Part shown: positions 26,483 through 36,653 of the stretch, piece by piece
How positions within the stretch are numbered: position 1 is the stretch's first letter
Layout of the letters: every line of letters begins with the position of its first letter
From: Haloplanus sp. CK5-1
GTDB taxonomy: Archaea > Halobacteriota > Halobacteria > Halobacteriales > Haloferacaceae
Assembly (NCBI RefSeq): GCF_037201915.1
Contig: NZ_CP147505.1
Location: 806,001 to 870,000, forward strand
Direction of reading: 5' to 3'
Length of the DNA: 64,000 nt
Notes under the pieces: generated by a model
Databases searched by the model: none
What the model was told of the DNA's origin: nothing
Seen by the model: the letters and a program-made list of their open reading frames with translations, nothing else
Made by a program: the position numbers and the translations under genes

Positions 26483-27463
26483 TCAGGCCGACTCCGCGTC
26501 CAACGTTTCCGGACGGTACTCGCCGAGCAGTGACTCGACTGCCCGCCAGTCGACCGGCGGGACGTGATCGGCGAGCGCGGCCTCGAAGTCGGCCAGCCGG
26601 TCGCCGTAGCGGTCCCGCCACCCGACCGCCGGTTCCCCGTCGAAGCGGTCGTCGATCGACTGCCATCGGTCGTCGAGGCTCGTCAGACGGTCGTCGAGGG
26701 CGGCGAGGCCCTCGGCGTCGACGGCCCCGTGGGCGTCGTCCGGGTCGGGGTCGGGCCAGGCCCGGAGGTCGTCGACTTCGGCACGGAGGTCGTCGAGCAG
26801 GAGCCGGGCTACCCGGTGTCTGAGGGCGGTGTCGAACCCGACGGCCGCGGGCTCGACGTCCGCATCCACGTCCCCGGCTGCGAGCGCGTCGAGGGTCCCC
26901 GCCACGCCGTCGATGACGTCCGCCACTGCGTCGGCGTCGTCGTCGAGGGCGTCCAGCCGCCGGTCGGGGGTCCGGATCCACGCCTCGAACTCCTCGGCGT
27001 CGACGCCGAGTTTGTCCGCAGTGTGCTGGGCCGAGTTGGCCGCGGCGGTGAGCCGACGGATCTCGAGGGCCGTCTCGTAGATAGCGCCGGGCTCGTTCGC
27101 GAGGTCGACGACCGACTGGAGTCGGTCACCGAGGTCGTCGACGCGGGACGCGACTGCGGCGTGGCGCTCCTCGAAGTCGTCGAGACGCTCGGCCACGCCG
27201 TCGAGGTGATCGACCGCGGCGGCGGCCTCGCGAGCGTCGTCGATCAGCATCCCGGCGTTCTCCACCCGAGTCTCGGGGGTGGATACCACCTTCGAGACGT
27301 GGGCGAGCGCGTCGTCGACCGCGTCGCGACGAACCTCCCCTTCCTCGGTAACTCGTTTCAGCGCCGCCCGAACCGCGTCGGGGTCGTCGCCGGTCCGGGC
27401 GACGACGCCGTCCACGGCCGCGTCCAGCGACAGCCCGTCGAGCGAGTCGTCGTGGTCGGTCAC
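26483..27463 (-). CDS. Coiled-coil protein of the haloarchaeal 'halo transducer' type
   Basis: A 326-residue, very acidic, mostly helical protein. The first 60 residues (LDAAVDGVVARTGDDPDAVRAALKRVTEEGEVRRDAVDDAL) look like a small helical domain, then long heptad-like stretches follow. There is no membrane segment or HAMP domain. It resembles proteins often labelled halo transducer in haloarchaea, whose function is not established. It is divergent from pstS, sharing a 158-bp promoter region. Confidence 0.7.
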   Translation of the reverse strand: MTDHDDSLDGLSLDAAVDGVVARTGDDPDAVRAALKRVTEEGEVRRDAVDDALAHVSKVVSTPETRVENAGMLIDDAREAAAAVDHLDGVAERLDDFEERHAAVASRVDDLGDRLQSVVDLANEPGAIYETALEIRRLTAAANSAQHTADKLGVDAEEFEAWIRTPDRRLDALDDDADAVADVIDGVAGTLDALAAGDVDADVEPAAVGFDTALRHRVARLLLDDLRAEVDDLRAWPDPDPDDAHGAVDAEGLAALDDRLTSLDDRWQSIDDRFDGEPAVGWRDRYGDRLADFEAALADHVPPVDWRAVESLLGEYRPETLDAESA

Positions 27464-27528
27464 GGGGCCCAGTTTCGTCGAGGCGGCGTTATAATTTCCG
27501 TCTCGACGCCGGTTAGAACTATTTTGTC

Positions 27529-27588
27529 ATATATAGTGCTACGTGCCTCTCATCGGTGCCCCGTAGTGCCAACTACCCCTCATATAAA
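27529..27588 (+). promoter_or_regulatory. Probable tandem pst operon promoters
   Basis: Two TATA-like stretches, CATATATA at 27529-27536 and ATATAAA at 27582-27588, precede the pstS ATG at 27622. The second would give a leader of about 10 nt. Between them GTGCC occurs at 27543, 27556 and 27566. Haloarchaeal pst operons are known to use two promoters under phosphate starvation, which fits; the actual start sites are not known. Confidence 0.5.
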
Positions 27589-27621
27589 CGATCTTTATTG
27601 GAACTCCGCGACTCTCGGGTG

Positions 27622-28869
27622 ATGTCTGACAACAGCGGAGATCAGCACGACCGGTTTTCACGGCGGGGGTTCATCACAGCGACTGGCGCCGCCGGCATCG
27701 CCGGCCTGGCCGGCTGTGGCGGGCAGTCTGGCGGCGACGGCGGGGATGGCGGCGACGGCGGGGATGGCGGCGACGGTGGCGACGGCGGGTCCGATCCCAC
27801 TGCGACCGAATCCGAGTCCGACGGGGGCAGCGACGACGGCCTGAACACCTCGCTGCTCAACGCCGAGGGCTCCTCGACCGTCTATCCCATTTCGAACACG
27901 GGCAGTTCCTACTGGAACTCCAACGCACCGCCGAGCGACGGCGAGTACTGGGGGTCGAACTCGGACAGCACCGTCCCCGGCTGGAGCCAACTCGGCGAGC
28001 CGGACATGCTCATCGCGGACTACTTCGCCTCGAAGTTCGGCTTCGAGCCGACCGAGCAGCGCTCCAGTCCGCCGTTCCCGACGACGGTCGGCCTGAGTCA
28101 CTCGGGGACCGGCTGTGAGGCCGTCGCGGAGGGCCTGGTCGACATCGGCAACTCCTCGGGACCGATCACGGCAGAACTCGGCTGGAGCGAGGAAGAGGCC
28201 CAGAACAGGGTCGTCGACAACGTCGTCGGCCGCGACGGCCAGCCGGTCGTCGTCAGTTCGGACGTCGTCGACGCCGGCGTCACCCAACTGACCGGCGAGC
28301 AGGTCCGCGGCATCTACCAGGACGAGATCACCAACTGGAGTCAGATCGAGGGGATCGACTACGACCAGGAGATCTACGCCATCGGCCGCGCAGAGGGCTC
28401 CGGGACGGACACCTCGTTCCGCCTGAACATGCTGGGCGGTGCCGACGCCGCGATGCCGGGCGTCGACACCCGCTTCGGGCAGAACCAGCAGGTCGCACAG
28501 GCCGTCTCTCAAAACGAGGGCTCCATCGCGTACATGGCGCTCGCGTTCACGAGCGAGACGGTCACCCCGATCGGTATCGAATTCGAAGGCACGCTCTACG
28601 AACCGGACCGCGACGCGGAGAACACCATCTTCGACAGCGCCTACCCCCTCAACCGCGACCTCCACATGTACACGCTGATCGAGGACTCCAACCCGAACGG
28701 CGGCGGGTACGACGCGCGCGAGGCCGCGTTCGTCAACATGTTCCTCAACGAGTTCGGGCAGACCATCTTCGTGGAGGGGAACAACTACATCCCACTGCCG
28801 ACGAGCGACCTGGAGGCAATGAAGGAGCAGGTGTCGCCGCTCGCCACCGAAGACCTCGTCATGCCCTGA
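27622..28869 (+). CDS. pstS: Phosphate-binding lipoprotein PstS
   Basis: A 415-residue lipoprotein with Tat-type signal SRRGFITATGAAGIAGLAGC (lipobox cysteine about residue 33). A six-fold GDG repeat linker (27720-27790) joins it to the binding domain. The PstS core shows GSSTVYPI, TGCEAVAEGLVDIGNSSGPIT, VVSSDVVDAGVTQLTGEQVRGIYQDEITNW and GRAEGSGTDTSFRLNMLG, the Ser/Arg/Gly residues that hold phosphate. The ATG at 27622 is preferred to upstream ATGs because the signal starts there. First gene of pstSCAB-phoU. Confidence 0.93.
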   Translation: MSDNSGDQHDRFSRRGFITATGAAGIAGLAGCGGQSGGDGGDGGDGGDGGDGGDGGSDPTATESESDGGSDDGLNTSLLNAEGSSTVYPISNTGSSYWNSNAPPSDGEYWGSNSDSTVPGWSQLGEPDMLIADYFASKFGFEPTEQRSSPPFPTTVGLSHSGTGCEAVAEGLVDIGNSSGPITAELGWSEEEAQNRVVDNVVGRDGQPVVVSSDVVDAGVTQLTGEQVRGIYQDEITNWSQIEGIDYDQEIYAIGRAEGSGTDTSFRLNMLGGADAAMPGVDTRFGQNQQVAQAVSQNEGSIAYMALAFTSETVTPIGIEFEGTLYEPDRDAENTIFDSAYPLNRDLHMYTLIEDSNPNGGGYDAREAAFVNMFLNEFGQTIFVEGNNYIPLPTSDLEAMKEQVSPLATEDLVMP

Positions 28870-28962
28870 TCCGGCGACCCGTCCGGATCGGCTCGCCGTC
28901 CGCGACTACCCACCGTCCATTTCTATGACACCTCCCAACCCGACACACCTCGCACACGCAAC

Positions 28963-30090
28963 ATGACAGCAGCAACACGTAGCGAACGACTGAACGCGGC
29001 CGCCGAACGGCAGGTTCAGCGGGTTCGCGATTTCGTCGACGACACCGAACCCGCGGCGCTGGTCGTCGTCACGATCATCGCCCTCTCCCTGCTGATGGCC
29101 TTCGTCGGGTTCCTCGCGGTGTCGAACCTGACGGTCCTGCCCTTTGCCGCCTTCGTCGCGGCGACGGGGTACGGCTGGGTGCGACACCAAGAGGAGACGG
29201 CGCTGGTGGTGACGCTGACGATGACCGTCTCGACCCTGTTGATCCTCGGGCTGATCGTCGTGTTCATCTTCCGTGAGGCGGTCCCGGTCCTCCAGTACGA
29301 GAGCGCGACCGTGTTCGGCGTGAGCGTGCCGGGGCTTCGGATGTTCGTCGAATCCAACTGGGACGCGGTGTCGCCGCCGATCCGGTACTCGATGGTACCG
29401 ATGATCCACGGGACGGTGATGGTGACCGTCGTCGCAACGGCCGTCGCCGGGCCGCTTGGCGTCGCCGCCGCGCTCTTCCTCTCGGAGATCGCACCCGACA
29501 TCGTCCGGGAGTTCGTCAAGCCGGGCGTCGAAATCCTCGCCGGCATCCCCTCCATCGTCTACGGCTTCATCGGCTTCACGATCCTCAGCCCGTGGGCGTC
29601 GGACCAGTTCCAGACCACCGGCCAGGGGAGTTACCTCTTCGTCGGCATCGTCGTCGGGTTGATGGCGCTCCCGACGGTCGTCTCCGTCGCCGAGGACGCT
29701 CTCAGTAGCGTCCCCGAGTCGATGAAGAGCGGATCGCTCGCCGTCGGGACGACCGACTGGCAGACCATGACCTCGATCACCCTTCCCGCGGCGTTCTCCG
29801 GCGTCTCCGCCGCGGTCCTCCTCGGCGTCGGACGCGCCATCGGGGAGACGATGGCCGCGACGGTCATGTTACGTGGCGTCCCGCGGCTCACAGAGCCGCT
29901 GGTAAACGTCTTCTACGGCATGGAGACGCTCACGTCGCTCATCGCCCGCAACTACGGCGAGGCGGACGGCCTCCAGATGGACGCCCTGTTCGTCGCCGGC
30001 GTGATCCTCTTCATCACCGTGCTCGTCATCTCGGTCGGCGCACAGTACATCGAGTGGCGGATGCGTAGCAAGCTCGGAGGTGAAGCCTGA
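28963..30090 (+). CDS. pstC: Phosphate ABC transporter permease PstC
   Basis: A 375-residue permease. It has an N-terminal soluble part, then hydrophobic helices; conserved regions are SMVPMIHGTVMVTVVATAVAGPLGVAAALFLSE, VEILAGIPSIVYGFIG, and the coupling loop VPESMKSGSLAVGTTDWQTM. GRAIGETMAATVMLRG carries the conserved PstC residues. The stop overlaps the pstA start by 1 nt (TGATG). Confidence 0.93.
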   Translation: MTAATRSERLNAAAERQVQRVRDFVDDTEPAALVVVTIIALSLLMAFVGFLAVSNLTVLPFAAFVAATGYGWVRHQEETALVVTLTMTVSTLLILGLIVVFIFREAVPVLQYESATVFGVSVPGLRMFVESNWDAVSPPIRYSMVPMIHGTVMVTVVATAVAGPLGVAAALFLSEIAPDIVREFVKPGVEILAGIPSIVYGFIGFTILSPWASDQFQTTGQGSYLFVGIVVGLMALPTVVSVAEDALSSVPESMKSGSLAVGTTDWQTMTSITLPAAFSGVSAAVLLGVGRAIGETMAATVMLRGVPRLTEPLVNVFYGMETLTSLIARNYGEADGLQMDALFVAGVILFITVLVISVGAQYIEWRMRSKLGGEA

Positions 30091-31703
30091 TGGCGGGCGC
30101 GACCCGGTCGCGGCTCGTTGAGGGCGACACGACGGCGACCGACGCGGTTGCCGGCGCGACGGTCGGCCTCTCGGCGGTCCTGTTCGCGCTCGCGGTGGCC
30201 GCGATGTTCGAGTGGGTGAGTCTCACCGGCACTGTCGTCGGTCTGCCGACGGTGACGGTACTCGGTGGGTTGTTGATCGGCCTCGGCATCGCGGTGTCCC
30301 TCTTCGGCCTCGGCTCGCGGTTCGGCTACGTCGAGACCGAACCCGACGCGAGCGCCGGCCTGGTCGCGAGCGTCGGCGCGGCGATGCCGTGGTTCGTCAT
30401 CGGCGGCGGCGTCGTCTCGGGGACGCTCGGGCTCGGCACCGCCGCCGGCGTCGTCGGGAGCGTCCTCGTCGGCGGCTTGGCGTTCGTCGGGACCGCCGTC
30501 CCCCGCGAGGACGTGGGCTCGACGGTTCCCCTCGGCGTCCTGCTCACGTTCGTCGGGACCGTCTTCCTCACCGGGACGATCGGTCCGGAGTGGCTGTGGG
30601 ACCTCGGCTGGGAGCAGCAGGCCTCGATCACGGCCGAGTTCCTCGTCCCGATTGCGACGCTGTTTTGCGCCCTCTACGGCGGTTGGGCCGCCGCGAAGGC
30701 CTACGGACGGTTCGGCGCGCGCGGCCGCCACATGGGCGCGTACGTCCTCGTCTACCTCAACGCGATGTCCATCGTCGCCTTCCTGTTCATCCTCATCGCC
30801 TTCGTCGTCGTCCAGGGGATCACCGGCCTGCTCTACGGCGTCCAGGTCGGTGCCGGAGTCGGCCCGCAAGTGTTCGGGTCGTTCGAGTTGCCGGTGTACG
30901 TCCCGTTCGTGATGAACGGCGTCGCGCTCCTGAACGACTTCCAGGGGGTCCTCCCGGCGATCGTGGGGACGATCTGGCTGGTCATCGGCGCGGTGCTGTT
31001 CGCGGTGCCGCTGGGCGTCGGCGCGGCGGTCTTCCTCACCGAGTACGCCGAACGCGGCCGGTTCACTCAGGCCGTCGAGGTGGCGACCAACGGCCTCTGG
31101 AGCACGCCGAGCATCGTCTTCGGGCTGTTCGGGTACGCCTTCCTCATCCCGCGCTTTGGCAACGGGAAGTCGTTGCTGGCCGGGATGCTCACGCTCGGGT
31201 TCATGCTCCTGCCGCTGGTGCTCATCACGAGTCGCGAGGCGATGCTCTCGGTGCCCGACGAGTACCGCGACGCGAGCGCGGCGCTCGGCGTGCCGAAGTG
31301 GCAGACGATCCGGAGCGTCGTCCTCCCGGCCGCGCTTCCGGGCGTCATGACGGGGGTCATCCTCGGCGTCGGCCGGATCGCAGGCGAGACGGCACCGATC
31401 CTGCTGACGATGGCGGGCGGGACGTTCGTCCCCGGGGGACAGACGGTCGACGTCATCGGCGGCTTCGAGTTCACCGGCTCGCCGCCCTTCGTCGCCAACC
31501 CCGAACTCCTGCAGGCGACGTCCGCACTCCCTTACCAGCTGTACGCCCTCATCACCGCGGGCGTCGGTCTGGGGAGTAACGTCGCCGACCCCGACGGGTT
31601 CCGGTGGGCGACGGCGCTCGTCCTGCTTCTCGTCGTCCTCTCCTTTTACGCGATCGGCATCGGCGCGCGATACTACTTCCGACAGCGACTCAGGTACGAA
31701 TAA
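30090..31703 (+). CDS. pstA: Phosphate ABC transporter permease PstA, extended
   Basis: At 537 residues this is about twice the usual PstA. The first 230 residues contain five or more extra hydrophobic helices of unknown role. The C-terminal half is a normal Pst[71 protein letters not shown] and [14 protein letters not shown]. Extended PstA is common in haloarchaea. Start ATG 30090 shares a base with the pstC stop. Confidence 0.92.
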   Translation: MAGATRSRLVEGDTTATDAVAGATVGLSAVLFALAVAAMFEWVSLTGTVVGLPTVTVLGGLLIGLGIAVSLFGLGSRFGYVETEPDASAGLVASVGAAMPWFVIGGGVVSGTLGLGTAAGVVGSVLVGGLAFVGTAVPREDVGSTVPLGVLLTFVGTVFLTGTIGPEWLWDLGWEQQASITAEFLVPIATLFCALYGGWAAAKAYGRFGARGRHMGAYVLVYLNAMSIVAFLFILIAFVVVQGITGLLYGVQVGAGVGPQVFGSFELPVYVPFVMNGVALLNDFQGVLPAIVGTIWLVIGAVLFAVPLGVGAAVFLTEYAERGRFTQAVEVATNGLWSTPSIVFGLFGYAFLIPRFGNGKSLLAGMLTLGFMLLPLVLITSREAMLSVPDEYRDASAALGVPKWQTIRSVVLPAALPGVMTGVILGVGRIAGETAPILLTMAGGTFVPGGQTVDVIGGFEFTGSPPFVANPELLQATSALPYQLYALITAGVGLGSNVADPDGFRWATALVLLLVVLSFYAIGIGARYYFRQRLRYE

Positions 31704-31705
31704 CG

Positions 31706-32635
31706 ATGAGCGATTCACAGCAGACTCAAAGTCAGACCCGGACGGAGACCAGGACGACGGGCAGCGACCAGCCCCTCGAAACCACCAGCGGCGAGACGGT
31801 CGAGGAGACCAAAGACGAGTGGGTCGAGTACGACTTCCAAGGGACGGCGAAGATGGTCGCCGAGGACCTCGACGTGTACTACGGCGACGACCACGCCCTG
31901 AAGGAGGTCTCGATGGAGATCCCCGAGCAGAGCGTCACCGCGCTCATCGGTCCCTCGGGGTGTGGAAAGTCGACGTATCTCCGCTGTCTCAACCGGATGA
32001 ACGACCGGATCAGCGCCGCCCGCGTCGAGGGGTCGGTCCAACTCGACGGGAAGGAGGTCTATCAGGACGGCATCAACCTGGTGGAACTCCGCAAACGGGT
32101 CGGCATGGTGTTCCAGTCACCGAACCCGTTCCCGAAGTCGATCCGGGACAACATCTCCTACGGGCCGCGGAAACACGGCGACATCGACACCGGGTTGCTG
32201 GCCCGAGTGCTCGGCCGTGACGACGACGAAGCGGAGCGCGAACTCGTCGAGCGGGCGCTCAAACAGGCCGCACTCTGGGACGAGGTACACGACCGGCTGG
32301 ACGACAACGCCCTCGGCCTCTCGGGCGGCCAGCAACAGCGGCTCTGTATCGCCCGGTGTCTGTCCGTCGATCCCGAGGTCATCCTGATGGACGAGCCTGC
32401 GTCGGCGCTCGACCCCATCGCCACCGCGAAGATCGAGGACCTCATCGACGACCTCGCGGAGGAGTACACGGTCGTCATCGTCACCCACAACATGCAACAG
32501 GCCGCACGCATCTCGGACCAGACCGCCGTGTTCCTCACCGGTGGTAAACTCGTCGAGTACGACGAGACGGACAAGATCTTCGAGAACCCCGAGAGCCAGC
32601 GCGTCGAGGACTACATCACCGGCAAGTTCGGATAA
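31706..32635 (+). CDS. pstB: Phosphate ABC transporter ATPase PstB
   Basis: A 309-residue ATPase. A 45-residue polar N-terminal tail precedes the domain. Walker [10 protein letters not shown] is at residues 82-90, the Q-loop [13 protein letters not shown], the signature [15 protein letters not shown] and Walker [36 protein letters not shown] is the usual PstB ending. The ATG lies 2 nt after the pstA stop. Confidence 0.95.
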   Translation: MSDSQQTQSQTRTETRTTGSDQPLETTSGETVEETKDEWVEYDFQGTAKMVAEDLDVYYGDDHALKEVSMEIPEQSVTALIGPSGCGKSTYLRCLNRMNDRISAARVEGSVQLDGKEVYQDGINLVELRKRVGMVFQSPNPFPKSIRDNISYGPRKHGDIDTGLLARVLGRDDDEAERELVERALKQAALWDEVHDRLDDNALGLSGGQQQRLCIARCLSVDPEVILMDEPASALDPIATAKIEDLIDDLAEEYTVVIVTHNMQQAARISDQTAVFLTGGKLVEYDETDKIFENPESQRVEDYITGKFG

Positions 32636-32637
32636 CC

Positions 32638-33312
32638 GTGCCCCGAGACGAGTTCCAACAGTCGATCGCCGACCTGCGCGCCGAGGTGCTGTCGATGAGC
32701 GACCTCGTCGGCGACCGACTCGACCGCGCCCTGACCGCCCTGGAGACCGTCGACGAGGCGACCGCCCAGGAGGTGATCGACGGCGACGACGCCGTCGACC
32801 GCCGGTATCTGGAGTTGGAGTCGACGTGTATCCAGTTGATCGCCCAACAACAGCCCGTCGCGGGTGACCTCCGCGTCGTCGCCGCCTCGTTCAAGATCAT
32901 CACCGACCTGGAGCGCGTCGCCGACCTCGCGGTCAACCTCGCACAGTACACCCTCGAGGCGGATCGCAAGCGCTTCGAGCAGGTCGACCTCTCGGCGATC
33001 GGCGACCTCGCCTGCGCGATGCTCGACGACGCGATGACCGCCTACCGCACCGAGGACGCGGCGCTCTGTCGCGAGGTGGCGGCCCGTGACGACGAACTCG
33101 ACTCCCTGTGTCAGCGCTCGAGCGAGCGGGTCGTTCGGGAACTCATCGAGGGCGAGGCCGAGGACGGCGACGCCTGGACGGTCGAACGGCTACTGGACGA
33201 CGTCTCGCGGCTCCTGCTCATCGTCCGTGATCTGGAACGCGTCGGGGATCACGCGGTCAACGTCGCCGCCCGCACCCTGTACATGGTCGAAAGCGACCCG
33301 GAACTCGTCTGA
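32638..33312 (+). CDS. phoU: Phosphate transport regulator PhoU
   Basis: A 224-residue helical protein made of two PhoU three-helix repeats. Each has the E/DxxxD metal-binding pattern: ITDLERVADLAVNLAQYT near residue 95 and VRDLERVGDHAVNVAARTLYMV near 205. It starts with GTG 2 nt after pstB. PhoU restrains Pst transport when phosphate is plentiful. Confidence 0.93.
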   Translation: MPRDEFQQSIADLRAEVLSMSDLVGDRLDRALTALETVDEATAQEVIDGDDAVDRRYLELESTCIQLIAQQQPVAGDLRVVAASFKIITDLERVADLAVNLAQYTLEADRKRFEQVDLSAIGDLACAMLDDAMTAYRTEDAALCREVAARDDELDSLCQRSSERVVRELIEGEAEDGDAWTVERLLDDVSRLLLIVRDLERVGDHAVNVAARTLYMVESDPELV

Positions 33313-33313
33313 C

Positions 33314-34312
33314 ATGGAGACACGCAAACTCCAGAAGGTCGGCGGCTCGACGTACTCGGTGTCGCTCCCCAAGGAGTGGGCGACCGACCACCATCTCGAA
33401 GCCGGGATGCCGATCCACCTCTATCCCCACGCCGACGGCTCGCTCGTCGTCCGGAGCGTCGAACAGGACGGCGGCCCCCTCGCCTCGACGGAGGTTCGGC
33501 TCCCCCGAGTCGACGACGACGCGATCCGGTGCTCGCTCGCTGCCGCCTACGCCGTCGGGTACGACGCCGTCACGCTCGTGGCCCCGGACGGTGCGTCGTT
33601 CGACGGCGACGACTACCGCCTCGTCCGGCGGCTGACGGAGTCGACCCTCGGGCTGTCGGTCGTCGAGGAGGACGCGGACCGGATCACCGTCGAGAGCCTG
33701 CTCGACGCCTCGGAGCTCTCGATCCGACAGTCGGTGACCCAACTCCGGTTCACCGCGCTCTCGATGCACCGGACCGCGGTCGACGCCTTCCCCGACGGCG
33801 ACGCGGCCGACCTCGACCGCCGCGACGACGGTGCGGACAGATTGCTGGGCGTGGTGACCCGCCACCTCAACCGCTCGCTCGTCGACTTCGGCGAGGTCGA
33901 CCGCCTCGACGTCCCCCGGACGTCGCTGTTCGACCACTACCTCACGGCCCGGGAACTCGAACGGGTCGCGGATCACGCGGTTCGGATCGGCTCGCTCGCC
34001 GCCCGCGTCGACGATCCGCCGCCTGCGGACGTCTTGGACGAGGTGGACGCGCTCGCGGATGCGTCGCGGGCCGTCGTCGAGACGGCGACGAAAGCGATCC
34101 TCGACGGGTCGCGCGACGACGCCCACGAGGCGCTGATCCGGCGTGACCGGGTCCTCGACGACCTCGACGCGTTCGATACGGCGCTGTTGGAGCGGTCTCC
34201 CCCCGCCGGATACGTCCTCTCGCGGGTGGTCTCGACGCTCGCCCGAACTGCCGAGTGTGGCGGAACCGTCGCGACGGTCGCGCTCCGGTCGAGCGCCCGT
34301 CCCGACGACTGA
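33314..34312 (+). CDS. AbrB/SpoVT-PhoU fusion phosphate regulator
   Basis: A 332-residue protein with an AbrB/SpoVT DNA-binding domain (METRKLQKVGGSTYSVSLPKEWATDHHLEAGMPIHLY, residues 1-50) fused to a PhoU-like helical domain (ARELERVADHAVRIG at about 215-230 is the metal-site motif). Such archaeal fusions are thought to be transcription factors sensing phosphate status. It starts 1 nt after phoU, so the operon encodes both a transport-level and a probable transcription-level regulator and may control itself. Confidence 0.88.
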   Translation: METRKLQKVGGSTYSVSLPKEWATDHHLEAGMPIHLYPHADGSLVVRSVEQDGGPLASTEVRLPRVDDDAIRCSLAAAYAVGYDAVTLVAPDGASFDGDDYRLVRRLTESTLGLSVVEEDADRITVESLLDASELSIRQSVTQLRFTALSMHRTAVDAFPDGDAADLDRRDDGADRLLGVVTRHLNRSLVDFGEVDRLDVPRTSLFDHYLTARELERVADHAVRIGSLAARVDDPPPADVLDEVDALADASRAVVETATKAILDGSRDDAHEALIRRDRVLDDLDAFDTALLERSPPAGYVLSRVVSTLARTAECGGTVATVALRSSARPDD

Positions 34313-34444
34313 TGGGGTTCAAAGCCTCTGGCGATCGAACTGCCGAGATGCCGCCGGTTACGGCAGGTGGCGACATCCGACCCACGGCGAACACGTCGTC
34401 CGTCCCGCGTGGCGTTCGAACAAAGCCCAGTCGCACCGCCCGGC

Positions 34445-34597
34445 TCAGTCCAGATTCGAGAGTGCCTCGTCGACGTCGAACGCGTCCGTCGTCTCCGACC
34501 CTTCCTCGCCGCGGTCGACCGTCTCCTCTTGGTCTTCGTCTATTTCGACTTCCGGGCCCTCCTCCTCTGTGAACTCCGTGTTGACTCCCCACGGCAT
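34445..34597 (-). CDS. Small highly acidic protein (50 residues)
   Basis: A complete ATG-to-TGA frame encodes MPWGVNTEFTEEEGPEVEID and ends DVDEALSNLD. Twenty of its 50 residues are Asp or Glu and there are no lysines. The codon choice matches neighbouring real genes. It resembles the small acidic proteins common in haloarchaeal genomes, whose functions are unknown. It is convergent with the AbrB-PhoU gene. Confidence 0.6.
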   Translation of the reverse strand: MPWGVNTEFTEEEGPEVEIDEDQEETVDRGEEGSETTDAFDVDEALSNLD

Positions 34598-34941
34598 GTT
34601 ACCGGTCCTCCGTGCGCTCGGCGGGTCTCGTCATACTCTCCTTACCCGCCCGGTCGGTATATCGGTTTGGGTGTGACGCCACATTTTTCGTAGATGGGGA
34701 AGCTACAAACGAGAATGACTACTTATATTGTGACTTGTTAATAGGGAAATTGAAGATCGACTCGTACCGTGTATTAGTTCAGCATACTCGTCGCGGAACG
34801 TTTCGAGATTCCCACATCGTAGAAGTACTTCGTCTTCAGCATGAACCGTTCGGTGACTGCATAGCCTGTATAGCGAAAACGTCATTTCGAGTCGTCACGC
34901 CCCACATTCGACCAGTCTCGGAGTAACCAGACAGTATTACT
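34598..34941. other. AT-richer stretch without a supported gene
   Basis: This 344-bp stretch drops in GC content compared with the pst operon and marks the left border of the accessory region. Two short open frames exist on opposite strands, but neither has haloarchaeal codon bias or a recognisable motif. I see no RNA gene in it. Confidence 0.5.
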
Positions 34942-35023
34942 ATAGTAGCGTTTGGAACTGTTTGCACACCTGATCGCCAGACTGCATGCGATCAGGTGTG
35001 CGATGACTTACAAAGGCTACTAT
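34942..35023 (+). mobile_element. 82-bp miniature inverted-repeat element, copy 1
   Basis: Ends are ATAGTAGC and GCTACTAT. Inside, GCACACCTGATCG and CGATCAGGTGTGC form a second 13-bp inverted repeat around a short loop, so the whole element can fold into a long hairpin. It is the exact reverse complement of copy 2 at 37943-38024 over all 82 bp. It ends 10 bp after the stop of the disrupted DUF7344-like gene. It is too short to code and the mobilising transposase is not identified. Confidence 0.85.
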
Positions 35024-35531
35024 CGCTCCGCACTACATTTCCTCTACGAGTTCACGGGGAGGTTCCACGTCCGTCGGCGTCGAGGCGCTTCCGACAAGCG
35101 TCCGCCGGTCCCGGAGGGTGTGCACACAACCGACGAGCGTGAACCCCGCGGCGACGAACAGGGCGTATCCGAACCCACCCACGTACGAGAACGGCGCGAA
35201 CCCGAGCGCGGCGACCGCTACCAACGCCGAGAACACGGCTCCCAACGCGAGATAGAACTGGCTCCAAGGGATGTCGTCCTGCGGCACCACGTCGAGGTAG
35301 ACGTCGAACGTCCGGAGATCCCCCGTCATGGTGATCGTCCCACGGTCCTTGTCGTAGACAACGGCCCCCACCCGGTCCATCATCGGCAGGTGCGTCTGAT
35401 GGAGACCGGTGTACACCCGCTTGCGCTGTTTCGGCGTCACGGCCCGGCGGTCGATGCGGTTCTCCCACGCCGCGATCTGCTCGGAGAGGTCGCGGATCGT
35501 CACCGAGTCGTCCACCTGCCGCAGGTAGTGA

Positions 35532-36653
35532 TAGTGATTAAGGAAGTTATTTACTGTTAGACGTAGTGGGGTCGATAATGGGGCAGTTCGACGAGATCAC
35601 GCTTGAGGAACTCTACGACCTCAAAGAGCAGATAGACGAGGGTAAGCCGCGAGAACGTGTTCTCGCGGCGATCGGGCGCAAGCAGGGCGATCAAATCGAT
35701 ACCTTGGCTGACCGCCATGGAGTCGTCGAAAAAACGATCCGCAACTGGCTCGATCGGTTCGAGGAAACACCGATCGAGCAAGCTCCCTACGATGCTCCTC
35801 GACCAGGAGGCCCAGCAAAGATCGAGGGAGAAGAGCGGGAACAGCTGTTCGAACAGTTGCAACAGCCGCCAACCGAACTCGGCTACGACCAGCAAGCGTG
35901 GTCAGCGAAGCTCCTTCTTCACCACGTCAAACAGGAGTACGACGTCGAATACCACGAGAACTACGCCTACGAGTTATTGAGAGAGGCCGGGCTGTCCTTG
36001 CGGACAGCACGGCCTCAACACCACGAGGCCGACCCCGAGGAGAAGGCCGAGTTCCAAGACACAGTCGAAAAAAACGGCCCGAACTGAGCGAGAAAACCGT
36101 CGTTGTCGTCGATCAATTCACCAAGCACGTTGGAACCGTCCAGCGGCGTGGCTGGTACCCAATCGGTTCAAATCCGACGATAGAGACTGCAACGTCCTGG
36201 AAGTCGGTGACAGTGCTTGGCGCTGTCACCGATAACGGTGATAGCCTCTTCTGCTGGACGGAAGAGAACTTGACCAGGTTCCACGGAATTCGGTTGTTAG
36301 AAGCGTTGAAAGACGAGTTCGGTGAGGAATTAGTGGTGTTTCTGGACCGAGCGGGCTACTTCTATGCGAGGGATCTCTGGGAGCACGTCAGCGGTGAGCG
36401 CGAGACCGAAACTGTCGGAGACAGTTCGGTCTCGTGCGTGCGCGGGGACAATCTCGAAGTGTGGTATTTCCCGTCAAAGCTACCCGAATTGAACGCCGTC
36501 GAAGGGTGCTGGGATCAGCTCCAGGAGTGGTTCAAATACCGCCTTATCCCAGATCTCTCGACGCTGAAAGACTCCATTACACGAGGATTGAGCGCAATCA
36601 CCGAACCAAATATCTGGCCGTATCTTACCGGTAAAGATCCGACTTAATCACTA
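35532..36653 (+). mobile_element. IS630-family insertion sequence, 1122 bp
   Basis: The element is bounded by an 11-bp perfect inverted repeat TAGTGATTAAG (35532-35542) and CTTAATCACTA (36643-36653), flanked on both sides by TGA (35529-35531 and 36654-36656). It holds one transposase read from two overlapping frames. IS630 members normally duplicate TA, and TA is also found at both ends. However, only removal of a 3-bp TGA duplication restores the reading frame of the host gene. The perfect repeats and intact frames suggest recent insertion. Confidence 0.88.
35578..36647 (+). CDS. IS630-family transposase made by -1 frameshifting
   Basis: Frame A (35578-36087) encodes the N-terminal helix-turn-helix region (IGRKQGDQIDTLADRHGVVEKTIRNWLDRF) and the linker domain. 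The catalytic part is in the -1 frame ending at 36647: TVVVVDQFTKHVG (first Asp), LVVFLDRAGYF (second Asp), and LPELNAVEGCWDQLQEWFKY (final Glu), a DDE arrangement. The frames overlap at the heptamer A AAA AAC (36069-36075), which is in phase with frame A and 10 nt before its stop at 36085. The full product would be about 355 residues. Confidence 0.88.

Noticed and set aside
27720-27790. GGCGACGGC repeats in pstS as a possible mobile or regulatory repeat
   Set aside because: They code for a Gly-Asp linker after the lipobox, a common way to tether binding lipoproteins in haloarchaea.
34612-34926. A 104-codon frame in the AT-rich stretch
   Set aside because: Codon use is unlike haloarchaeal genes, it begins in the leader of another gene, and no motif is seen.
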